Positions 1-6,492 of a DNA stretch of 9,745 nucleotides are shown piece after piece. A program made the position numbers and the translations under genes. The DNA lies in assembly GCA_005801395.1 (NCBI GenBank), contig SYDV01000028.1, forward strand, positions 1 through 9,745, read 5' to 3'. The notes beneath the pieces are model-generated. The model was not told the origin of the DNA, made no database searches, and worked only from the letters and a program-made list of their open reading frames with translations. Each line of letters starts with the position of its first letter. The first letter of the stretch is position 1. The stretch comes from Planctomycetia bacterium. GTDB lineage: Bacteria; Planctomycetota; UBA11346.

Positions 1-1
1 G

Positions 2-793
2 ATCACCTGGGTCAAAAAGCAAAAAGAAAAACCGTTTTTTCTATTCTACGCTACCACTTTGCCACATGGCAGCTTTCACATCGATGATCTAGGAGAATAT
101 GCCAACCGCGAAGGCTGGTCTGAATTACAAAAAACCTACGCCGCCATGGTCACTCGCTTAGATCGCGATGTCGGTGAATTAATTACTACATTGAAAGAAA
201 TGGGGGTTGATGACAATACCATTATTATGTTTGCCGGAGACAACGGCTCATCGTTCGCTGAAAATTCTGAGGTGGGCACATTCTTCGATCAATCCATGGG
301 CGGAGCCATTCGTGGATATAAACGTAGTATGTACGAAGGTGCCTTGCGCCAGGCAGCGTTGGCTCGGTGGCCAGGGAAAATTCCCGCTGGTCGCGTAAGT
401 GATGAACCATGGGCATTTTGGGATTTCCTGCCCACCGCAGCCGAACTCGCCGGCGCAATAATTCCCGCGACCTGCAAAACAGATGGATTTTCATTGGTGT
501 CATTTCTCAAAGGTGGACCCGCACCAGCACGCGATTATTTTTATTGGGAACTGAGCGACGGTAAAAATTCCATTCAAGCCGTACGATTCGGCGATTGGAA
601 AGCGGTACGTAATTATTCTGACGTACCAACCGAACTCTACGACCTTAAAACCGATAACGGTGAGAAAAACAACGTTGCCGCGCAACAACCTGATCTTGTG
701 AAAAAAGCGGAAGCGCTCATGTCCTCAGCTCGTACCGACAATGCTGACTTCCCCTTTAATTCACTGCCAAAACCAAGCGGCAAGAAAAAATAA
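2..793 (+). CDS. Sulfatase (arylsulfatase A type), 5'-truncated by window edge
   Basis: This is the C-terminal part (263 codons plus TAA) of a sulfatase of the alkaline-phosphatase superfamily, which hydrolyses sulfate esters, here probably on a polysaccharide. The frame is open from base 2. An apparent start at 59 is only an internal TTG leucine codon, and the homology runs upstream of it (KPFFLFYATTLPHGS, the family's F-x-L-Y...PH segment, fragment residues 10-24). Other family signatures are the Y-x-x-M-V-x-x-L-D core (46-54), the metal-binding GDNG (79-82), G-Y-K-R-S-M-Y-E-G-x-x-R (105-116, with the conserved Lys), RWPGKIPAG (122-130), and later the DFLPTAAELAG and VRFGDWKAVRN segments near the C terminus. 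The formylglycine Cys/Ser motif and any signal peptide lie upstream of the window. The protein ends in a lysine-rich tail. rhaM follows on the same strand after 207 bp. The family is certain; the substrate is not visible. Confidence 0.95.
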   Translation: MTWVKKQKEKPFFLFYATTLPHGSFHIDDLGEYANREGWSELQKTYAAMVTRLDRDVGELITTLKEMGVDDNTIIMFAGDNGSSFAENSEVGTFFDQSMGGAIRGYKRSMYEGALRQAALARWPGKIPAGRVSDEPWAFWDFLPTAAELAGAIIPATCKTDGFSLVSFLKGGPAPARDYFYWELSDGKNSIQAVRFGDWKAVRNYSDVPTELYDLKTDNGEKNNVAAQQPDLVKKAEALMSSARTDNADFPFNSLPKPSGKKK

Positions 794-811
794 CCTCGAC
801 GACCTAGTCAA

Positions 812-827
812 AGAGCCACACGGCTCT
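812..827. terminator. Weak hairpin downstream of sulfatase gene
   Basis: AGAGCC (812-817) and GGCTCT (822-827) form a perfect 6-bp stem with a 4-nt loop, 19 bp after the sulfatase stop. No T-run follows on the + strand, so it is at best a weak or factor-dependent terminator or an mRNA 3' stabiliser. The rest of 794-1000 shows no gene and no clear promoter. Confidence 0.3.
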
Positions 828-1000
828 AAACGCCTGCCGCAATTCGGTGATCAACATCCAATAACTCTACTCAAGTTTATTCGCCAGATAACCACAGGCG
901 AGCGATCCTGCGTTTCCATCGGGAAGCAAGTCACACATATCCTAATTTCACGCGTTGAGCGTCTCCTGTTCAGCCATAGATCAACCTGCTATTATTCTAC

Positions 1001-1315
1001 ATGATCCGCAAAGCATTTATCATGAGCGTTAATCCAGGTTGCGAAGCTGAATATCAACAGCGCCATCAACCGATCTGGCCCGAACTAGAAAAAGTTCTGC
1101 GCACACACGGTGTTCACCAATATTCCATATTTTTTGACGCGCCATCTCGGCAATTATTTGCCTACGCGGAAATCGCCAATGAAGCTCAATGGGCGGCAAT
1201 TGCGACAACGGATGTCTGTCAGCGATGGTGGAAATCCATGCGGCACCTCATGCCAACCAACATCGACCACAGTCCCATCGCGGTATCGCTCAACGAAGTA
1301 TTCCATTTGGAATAA
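1001..1315 (+). CDS. rhaM: L-rhamnose mutarotase
   Basis: RhaM interconverts the alpha and beta anomers of L-rhamnose in the cytoplasm, supplying the form used by rhamnose isomerase. The protein is 104 aa, the usual family length. It aligns end to end with my recollection of E. coli RhaM: MIRKAF at the N terminus, N-P...E-Y-Q-x-R-H-x-P-I-W-P-E-L (11-29), TDVCQRWWK (70-78), M-P-x-N near 89-92 and a C-terminal EVFHLE. The catalytic His22 is present, with Tyr18, Tyr41 and Trp76/Trp77 also kept. The ATG at 1001 starts exactly at the conserved MIRKAF. No good Shine-Dalgarno sequence precedes it, and TTATTCTAC is all that lies directly upstream. It sits 207 bp after a sulfatase gene on the same strand and converges with the PSCyt operon across 16 bp. 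Its presence suggests that L-rhamnose is released and used by this locus. Confidence 0.95.
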   Translation: MIRKAFIMSVNPGCEAEYQQRHQPIWPELEKVLRTHGVHQYSIFFDAPSRQLFAYAEIANEAQWAAIATTDVCQRWWKSMRHLMPTNIDHSPIAVSLNEVFHLE

Positions 1316-1331
1316 AGCGACTGCTGGCGCG

Positions 1332-4300
1332 CTAATTCACGTACACAAATTCGTTGGAGCAAATTAAAGCCTGGGTGTAAAGTTCCCATGGTTTAAGTGG
1401 TGCGCGATCAACCATGGTGCCTTGGTTGACCATACCACCGTATTTATTTTTATCCCCGGTATCTTTCGGAGCACTTGGTTTGGGTGCGGCCTTCGCCCGT
1501 TGGAATTCCGGTTTCGCTGCTTCGGCGATAAAACTCAGGGCCAATTTGATTTCTTTGTCCGAGGGCTGACGTTGAAACAATGCACCATATAATATTTTTA
1601 CGCGCTCAGCATCATTCGCCGCCTTACTTATATCTTCGCGCGACATCAAATTACGCGCGGCACCGGCTGCCATGGGGCTATTGAGAAAGAACAACGCTTG
1701 TTGTGGCACAATAGTGTTCACGCGCTTCGTATTGGCCATATCTGGATCGCTAAAATCAAACTGAATCATCATATCCGACAGCGCTAATCGATCCACGAAA
1801 CCATAAATACTACGTCGGTACGAATACGGTTCTTCTGAAATATTCACAGGCCGACCGCCCATCGTGCGATCCATTTGACCGCTGAGCTGCACCATCGAAT
1901 CACGAATTGATTCGAAATCGAGACGGCGTAAATTCGCCCGCCAGTATAGTTTATTATCGGGATCTTTGGTCTCAAATGCCGGATTCGCAGCCGCCGATTG
2001 TTGATAGGTTGCTGAGAGTAAAATGCGACGGTGAAGGGATTTCATGGACCAACCATCGGCAACAAAGCGGCTTGATAGCCAGTCAAAAAGCTCTTTGTGG
2101 ACTAAGGGTTCGCTCATAACGCCCATGTCATCGGGTGTCGTCACAAAACCATCACCGAGGTGGTACATCCAAACCCGATTGACCGCGACGCGTGCGGTCA
2201 GTGGATTTTTTGCATCCGCAATGGATTGCGCTAATTCCAAACGACCACTACCAACGGTAAAGGCTTTGCGTTTTCCTTCAGTCAATATTTCCAACGTGCC
2301 ACGGGGAACTACCGGACCTTTTTTATTTCGTTCGCCGCGAATATACACGTAACTGTCTTTCGGTTTATCTGTGTCTTTAACCACCATCGCCCACGCAGGA
2401 GAGCCAGGATGAGTTAGGCGCAAATGGTTGATTGCCGTCATTTTAAAGTTTCGAGTAGTCACTTCTTCGAGTGGTAATTTCTGAAAGAATTCCATTTGTT
2501 GTTCGCTAGTCACCAGTTGATCGGCAGCAACATAAGCATACGGGTACATCATTAATTCTACGATCGCGGGATCCACGGTTGGAATTGGCTCGCCGAGTTT
2601 GCTGAGGGCCGTCATATACGCGGGAGCGTCTTTGGCTGCGGCTTGAATTAATCCGGCGTAAACGGTTGCCACTTCGGCCAACGTTTGCGGTTTAAGCTCA
2701 CTGAGGGCTTTTGCCACGAGCGGATTTACCGGATGCTTTTTATCGTTTAAGGCTTGTGCTATCGTCGTTGGCGCTTTTTCTGCAAATTCTTTGGGTTTTA
2801 GCCGCGACAAACGAGCATAGACCCCAACCACGGGATGCTCAGGTCGGACCTGTAAAGCATTAACGATCTCTCTGATTTCATCGCGATTTTCTGGATGAAT
2901 TTTATATAAATCAGCAATTTCACGACGTTCCGGCGCACGACCATTAATCACCACCAAACGTAAGAATCCTTCTGCATTCTCCTGAAAAGCGAGGAGACGT
3001 TTCTGAATAACCTCATAATACAAGGTGCGATTTTCAGCCGTGAGCGCAGTCAGCTTCGCTTGATAATCGGCGGCCTGGGCTGGATCAATTGTTCGTGGTA
3101 ATTCTGGCAGATTGTAGTTTTCTTGAATATTATTAAAAATTCCGTGCAAAGCGTAATAGTCTGCAGTTGAAATCGGGTCAAACTTATGGTCATGACAACG
3201 TGCGCAAGATACCGTCAAACCCATCATCGATTTCGTCACCGTATCGATACGTTCGTCGATCATGTCATCGAAATTCTCAAAGCGCTTGCCAACCGTTACA
3301 AAGCCAAGGGCAGCCAAACGTGGATCATTGGGTTTAATATCTGGCAATAAATCTGCCGCTAATTGTTCGATTAAAAAATCATTCCACGGTTTATCATTAT
3401 TAAACGCTTCTATGACATAGTCGCGATAGGTCCAAGCCGAACGTAAACGGTAATCTTCCCAGCGATATTTATTGCCGTTACTTTTTAAGCCAATGGTGTC
3501 GCTATAACGCGCCGAATCGAGCCAGTGCCGACCCCAACGTTCGCCATAATGCGGCGAGGCCAATAAACGATCGACCACTTTGGCAAATGCGTCTGGTGAT
3601 TTATCTGCCACGAAAGCGCTGATTTCATCCGTTGTTGGTGGCAAGCCTATTAAATCATAGGTCACACGTCGAATAAGCGTTTCCCTATCCGCTTGCGGAT
3701 TGGGCTTCATGCTATTGGCGCGCAATTTTGTCAGCACAAAGGCATCAACTTCGTTGCGAATCCATCCATCTTTCATCACGGGAACGACGGGTTCTTGCAC
3801 AGGTTGATAAACCCAATGTGCGCGTGCCTGATCGGTCAATCCTGTCATTTTCGTGGCGGCGCCATCACGAGGATCTGGAGCACCCATTTTTATCCAGGCA
3901 TATACGTCAGCAATTTTTTCGTCCGATAGCTTACCACCTTCTTTTTTGGGCGGCATTTGCACATCATCATGCGTATAGAGCAGTGCTTGGTAAAATAAAC
4001 TTTCTTCCGGTTTCCCAGGAACAATGACCTTGCCTGTATCTCCACCTTTTTGCCAACCTGCTCGTGTGTCGAGGGTCAAGCCGCCTTTAGATTTTCCGGC
4101 TGATCCATCATGACATTTTTGACAATGGTCAATCATTAATGGTCGAATCTTAGATTCAAAAAAAGCGATCCCTTTTTTATTCGCCGGCGATCCTGCGTTA
4201 CTAGCATTCATGGCGTCCATCGCGTCCATCGCAGGTTGCGATGCGGGAGCCAAGTCTGGAATTAGTTTTGCTTCTTTGGTATTTTCTTTATTAACTACTT

Positions 4301-4475
4301 TATTGTCTTCCTGCTTTTTCACTTCTTTATCAGACGCTGGCGCAGGAACTTTTTTAACCTCATTATCCGCAGCAGACAAAGAAAGCCCGAGGGCGGCAAC
4401 CAGGGTATAAACCAGTGCCGTTTTCACGGCCGTGCCCACACTGCCCGAACTATTGATCAGGCGCGGCCCGCTCAC
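1332..4475 (-). CDS. PSCyt1 / DUF1549 / DUF1553 planctomycete-type cytochrome c protein
   Basis: A 1047-aa exported protein with the three-part PSCyt1-DUF1549(PSCyt2)-DUF1553(PSD1) architecture typical of Planctomycetes and Verrucomicrobia. Residues 15-36 form a hydrophobic signal or anchor segment. Residues 37-100 are a low-complexity Lys/Ala/Asp linker with a small DAMDAMNA repeat. The first haem c motif is CQKCH (118-122), with VQMPP (172-176) supplying the likely distal Met. DUF1549 spans about 235-450, with RRVTYDLIGLPPT (269-281), GERWGRHWLDSARYSD (311-326) and a second haem-type motif CARCHDHKFDPI (424-435). DUF1553 covers about 755-1045 (NPLTARVAVNRVW, 757-769). The start is GTG, overlapping the stop of the DUF1501 gene by 4 bp and preceded by a good Shine-Dalgarno. 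The likely location is the periplasm or outer face of the inner membrane. The biochemical role is unknown; electron transfer or oxidative steps in polysaccharide use have been proposed from its co-location with sulfatases. Confidence 0.95.
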   Translation of the reverse strand: MSGPRLINSSGSVGTAVKTALVYTLVAALGLSLSAADNEVKKVPAPASDKEVKKQEDNKVVNKENTKEAKLIPDLAPASQPAMDAMDAMNASNAGSPANKKGIAFFESKIRPLMIDHCQKCHDGSAGKSKGGLTLDTRAGWQKGGDTGKVIVPGKPEESLFYQALLYTHDDVQMPPKKEGGKLSDEKIADVYAWIKMGAPDPRDGAATKMTGLTDQARAHWVYQPVQEPVVPVMKDGWIRNEVDAFVLTKLRANSMKPNPQADRETLIRRVTYDLIGLPPTTDEISAFVADKSPDAFAKVVDRLLASPHYGERWGRHWLDSARYSDTIGLKSNGNKYRWEDYRLRSAWTYRDYVIEAFNNDKPWNDFLIEQLAADLLPDIKPNDPRLAALGFVTVGKRFENFDDMIDERIDTVTKSMMGLTVSCARCHDHKFDPISTADYYALHGIFNNIQENYNLPELPRTIDPAQAADYQAKLTALTAENRTLYYEVIQKRLLAFQENAEGFLRLVVINGRAPERREIADLYKIHPENRDEIREIVNALQVRPEHPVVGVYARLSRLKPKEFAEKAPTTIAQALNDKKHPVNPLVAKALSELKPQTLAEVATVYAGLIQAAAKDAPAYMTALSKLGEPIPTVDPAIVELMMYPYAYVAADQLVTSEQQMEFFQKLPLEEVTTRNFKMTAINHLRLTHPGSPAWAMVVKDTDKPKDSYVYIRGERNKKGPVVPRGTLEILTEGKRKAFTVGSGRLELAQSIADAKNPLTARVAVNRVWMYHLGDGFVTTPDDMGVMSEPLVHKELFDWLSSRFVADGWSMKSLHRRILLSATYQQSAAANPAFETKDPDNKLYWRANLRRLDFESIRDSMVQLSGQMDRTMGGRPVNISEEPYSYRRSIYGFVDRLALSDMMIQFDFSDPDMANTKRVNTIVPQQALFFLNSPMAAGAARNLMSREDISKAANDAERVKILYGALFQRQPSDKEIKLALSFIAEAAKPEFQRAKAAPKPSAPKDTGDKNKYGGMVNQGTMVDRAPLKPWELYTQALICSNEFVYVN

Positions 4476-5857
4476 GCGATGATCTCCTCGATGACTTGAC
4501 CGAAGTTATCAGTTAATCGGAAATCTCGACCATTATAACGATAGGTTAATTTGGTATGGTCATAACCAATTAAACGCATCAAGGTGGCGTGCAGGTCATG
4601 AACACCCACTGGTTTATCCACCACCTCGTAACCAAGTTCGTCGGTTTCACCGTACGCCATACCACCCTTAACTCCGCCACCTGCCAACCAATGACTAAAA
4701 CAATGACCATGATGATCGCGACCAGAATTTTGATCGACTTTTCCGGGCGTCGTGACCGTGCGACCAAATTCGCCGCCCCACCAAACGATGGTGGAATCCA
4801 GCAAGCCGAGTCGTTTGAGGTCTGCCATCAATGCTGCTGCTGGCTGATCAATTTCGGAGGCTTTTTTTGTCAGACCATTAAACAGACCGGAGTGATGATC
4901 CCAACCACCCACATCAATTTGCACGAAACGTACACCGCGTTCAATTAACCGACGGGCACATAACAATCGTGCGCCATTTTCACTCTTGCCATATAATTCA
5001 CGAACTTCTTTTGATTCCTTACTAATATCAAAGGCTTCAACTGCCTCAGTTTCCATACGATACGCTAATTCAAACGATTCCATGCGCGCTTCTAATTGTT
5101 CATCACCTTTGAATTTAGCCAAATGAGTCGCATTCAATTGACCGACTAAATCTAATTGTTTTCGTTGGGCAGGCGCGACACCAAAATCATTACTTAAATT
5201 GGAAAGCACCCGATCAACTGGTTTATTTGCTCCAAAATCTGCGCGTGTTCCTTGATACATGCTGGGTAAAAAAGATGCCTGACGCCATTCACTTGCGCCG
5301 CCCAGGGTGATAAAACCTGGCAGACTACGATTTCCACTTCCCAGGCCGTACATCACCCATGAACCAACACTTGGCTTGCTTTGAATGAGTGAACCCGTGT
5401 GCATCATTTTCGCGGCTGGACCATGTGCTGGCACATCGATGGTCATCGAACGCAAGACACATAACTCATCAGCAACTTCGGCTAATTTTGGAAATGCCGA
5501 ACTCATCGGCAAACCGGATTTACCACTAGGGGTAAAGGTGAAAGGCGAAGGGAATACCACGCCACCCCCCAACCTGGGAACCGCGGTATCACTGTAGCGT
5601 TCCATGCCGGGTTTCGGATCAAACGTATCAACGTGGCTTGGCGCACCGCTGGCAAATAAATGAATAATCGCTTTCGCTTTATGCGGCAACGGCGGATTGC
5701 GGACACTAAGTCCACCGCCATCGCCGTAAGCCAAACCGCTACCAATTGAACTGCCAAACAAGGATGCCGCAGCAACCCCTCCAAAGCTAATACCCATGCG
5801 TCGCAAGAATTCTCGTCGTGCTAAATCAGTGGAATGATATTTCGATGAGTTAGACAT
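4472..5857 (-). CDS. DUF1501 domain protein, Tat-exported
   Basis: A 461-aa DUF1501 protein, distantly related to the alkaline phosphatase/sulfatase superfamily and common in Planctomycetes and Verrucomicrobia; its reaction is not established. The N terminus carries a twin-arginine signal, RREFLRRMG (14-22), followed by a small-residue hydrophobic stretch to about residue 44, so the protein is probably exported folded, perhaps with a bound cofactor or metal. Conserved-looking features include HLFASGAPSHVDTFDPKP (66-83), VGGWDHH (316-322), WWGGEFGRT (359-367), GRDHHGH (379-385) and HDLHATLM (420-427). These Asp/His clusters resemble the metal-ligand segments of the superfamily. The ATG at 5857 has GAGG six bases upstream. 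The gene is first in a minus-strand operon, and its TGA overlaps the GTG start of the PSCyt1/DUF1549/DUF1553 gene. The two families are commonly encoded side by side, so a joint envelope function is likely, but it is inferred only. Confidence 0.95.
   Translation of the reverse strand: MSNSSKYHSTDLARREFLRRMGISFGGVAAASLFGSSIGSGLAYGDGGGLSVRNPPLPHKAKAIIHLFASGAPSHVDTFDPKPGMERYSDTAVPRLGGGVVFPSPFTFTPSGKSGLPMSSAFPKLAEVADELCVLRSMTIDVPAHGPAAKMMHTGSLIQSKPSVGSWVMYGLGSGNRSLPGFITLGGASEWRQASFLPSMYQGTRADFGANKPVDRVLSNLSNDFGVAPAQRKQLDLVGQLNATHLAKFKGDEQLEARMESFELAYRMETEAVEAFDISKESKEVRELYGKSENGARLLCARRLIERGVRFVQIDVGGWDHHSGLFNGLTKKASEIDQPAAALMADLKRLGLLDSTIVWWGGEFGRTVTTPGKVDQNSGRDHHGHCFSHWLAGGGVKGGMAYGETDELGYEVVDKPVGVHDLHATLMRLIGYDHTKLTYRYNGRDFRLTDNFGQVIEEIIA
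4484..4489 (-). promoter_or_regulatory. Shine-Dalgarno inside DUF1501 3' end, deciding the GTG start
   Basis: On the minus strand GAGGAG lies inside the last codons of the DUF1501 gene, 8 nt before the GTG at 4475-4473. Internal GTG codons at residues 13 and 17 lack such a site, so the GTG that overlaps the upstream TGA is the best start and implies translational coupling of the two genes. Confidence 0.75.
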
Positions 5858-5913
5858 GGATCACCTCGCTTATAGTCATACGGGTCGGGCACTCGTTTCA
5901 TTGAGTGATTTTT

Positions 5914-5928
5914 GTAGGAATTTCCTAC
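5914..5928. promoter_or_regulatory. 15-bp perfect palindrome upstream of the DUF1501 operon
   Basis: GTAGGAA (5914-5920), a central T, then TTCCTAC (5922-5928) form a perfect 7-bp inverted repeat 57 bp upstream of the DUF1501 ATG. The position suits an operator for a dimeric regulator of the minus-strand operon. No regulator gene is visible in the window and I cannot assign the motif to a known family. Confidence 0.4.
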
Positions 5929-5937
5929 GACATGAAA

Positions 5938-6399
5938 CTAGCCCCCTGATTGTTGAGTTGGATAGGCAATTAGTCGAAAAAAAGAGCTCGTGATTCGCTC
6001 AATGGTGTGCATGGAAAGTTGTGACAGTGAAAAATAACAACTTTCATTAGAACGTAAAGATGCGCATAGCGGAACGCCTTTGGTAGGACCAACACCCAAA
6101 ATGACGCCATCCCTTTGCCGTTGATTTGGTGCACATTTGAAAAAGGCGAATGGCTGATTTCCCATGCCTGGTTAGTTCACATTTTCTCAGCACTGAGACC
6201 TAGAACATCCCACTTGGTCGCCCCTACCGTAACAGAGACCTTGATCAGCCGTGATGTACCCACTCAACGAGACGTTTTGACGGTCCTCGGCAAAAGATTT
6301 CTGCCTGTGAAAATTACACTGATAGATATGACTTTTGCACTTGGCCAAACAGGTATTGATCATCACCGGATTTAGCCTAAGAGTTGCAACAATCTTATC
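5938..6399. other. Gene-poor stretch with inverted repeats
   Basis: About 460 bp in which I cannot support a gene. A 75-codon minus frame (6165 to 5938) and an 86-codon plus frame (6115 to 6375) are open, but they overlap each other, have no recognisable domain and no clear ribosome site. A second minus-strand frame of about 60 codons across the 6190-6370 part is also open. The stretch contains a 9-bp inverted repeat (6014-6022 with 6037-6045), a 5-bp hairpin (6080-6084 with 6088-6092) and a 6-bp near-palindrome (6185-6190 with 6193-6198). It could hold promoters for the divergent flanking genes, a structured RNA or a decayed gene. Confidence 0.4.
6014..6045. repeat. 9-bp perfect inverted repeat, 14-nt loop
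   Basis: GAAAGTTGT (6014-6022) pairs perfectly with ACAACTTTC (6037-6045), and AT/AT pairing extends the stem by 2 bp past a bulged G at 6013. No T-run follows on either side, so it does not look like a terminator. It may be an operator or an RNA structural element. Confidence 0.5.
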
Positions 6400-6410
6400 A
6401 TGTTAAACAT

Positions 6411-6446
6411 CATCGCCTCTCTTCATCGCCTCTCTTCATCGCCTCT
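6411..6446 (+). repeat. 13-bp tandem repeat, about 2.8 copies
   Basis: CATCGCCTCTCTT occurs at 6411-6423 and 6424-6436, with a third partial copy, CATCGCCTCT, at 6437-6446. The copies are identical over the shared bases, which points to recent slippage. The array lies in the leader upstream of the secreted-protein gene, and its pyrimidine-rich + strand makes it unlikely to be coding. Confidence 0.85.
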
Positions 6447-6492
6447 ACACCCAACTCCTTTCCTCACCCCTTTCGTCATTAGGGCAAAACAA

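Noticed and set aside
59..793. Sulfatase starting at 59
   Set aside because: The codon at 59 is TTG inside the conserved F-Y-A-T-T-L-P-H segment, and the frame and homology continue upstream to base 2. It is an internal leucine.
5869..5874. TATAAG on the minus strand as a -10 box for the DUF1501 operon
   Set aside because: It lies directly before the Shine-Dalgarno sequence, so transcription would begin at or inside the ribosome site, and no -35 match stands at the right distance.
5890..5913. CACTC/GAGTG hairpin followed by TTTTT as a plus-strand terminator
   Set aside because: The stem is only 5 bp with an 8-nt loop, and no plus-strand gene ends nearby for it to serve.
6115..6375. 86-codon plus-strand open frame and the overlapping 75-codon minus-strand frame (6165 to 5938)
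   Set aside because: No domain recognised, no convincing ribosome sites, and the frames overlap one another on opposite strands. Not enough to call a gene.
6411..6446. Tandem repeat as a CRISPR array
   Set aside because: The units are 13 bp and directly adjacent, with no spacers and no cas genes.
6400..6492. ATG at 6400 as the start of the secreted protein
   Set aside because: It would place the 13-bp tandem repeat in the coding region and put 31 residues before a standard signal peptide. The ATG at 6493 has AGGG at good spacing.
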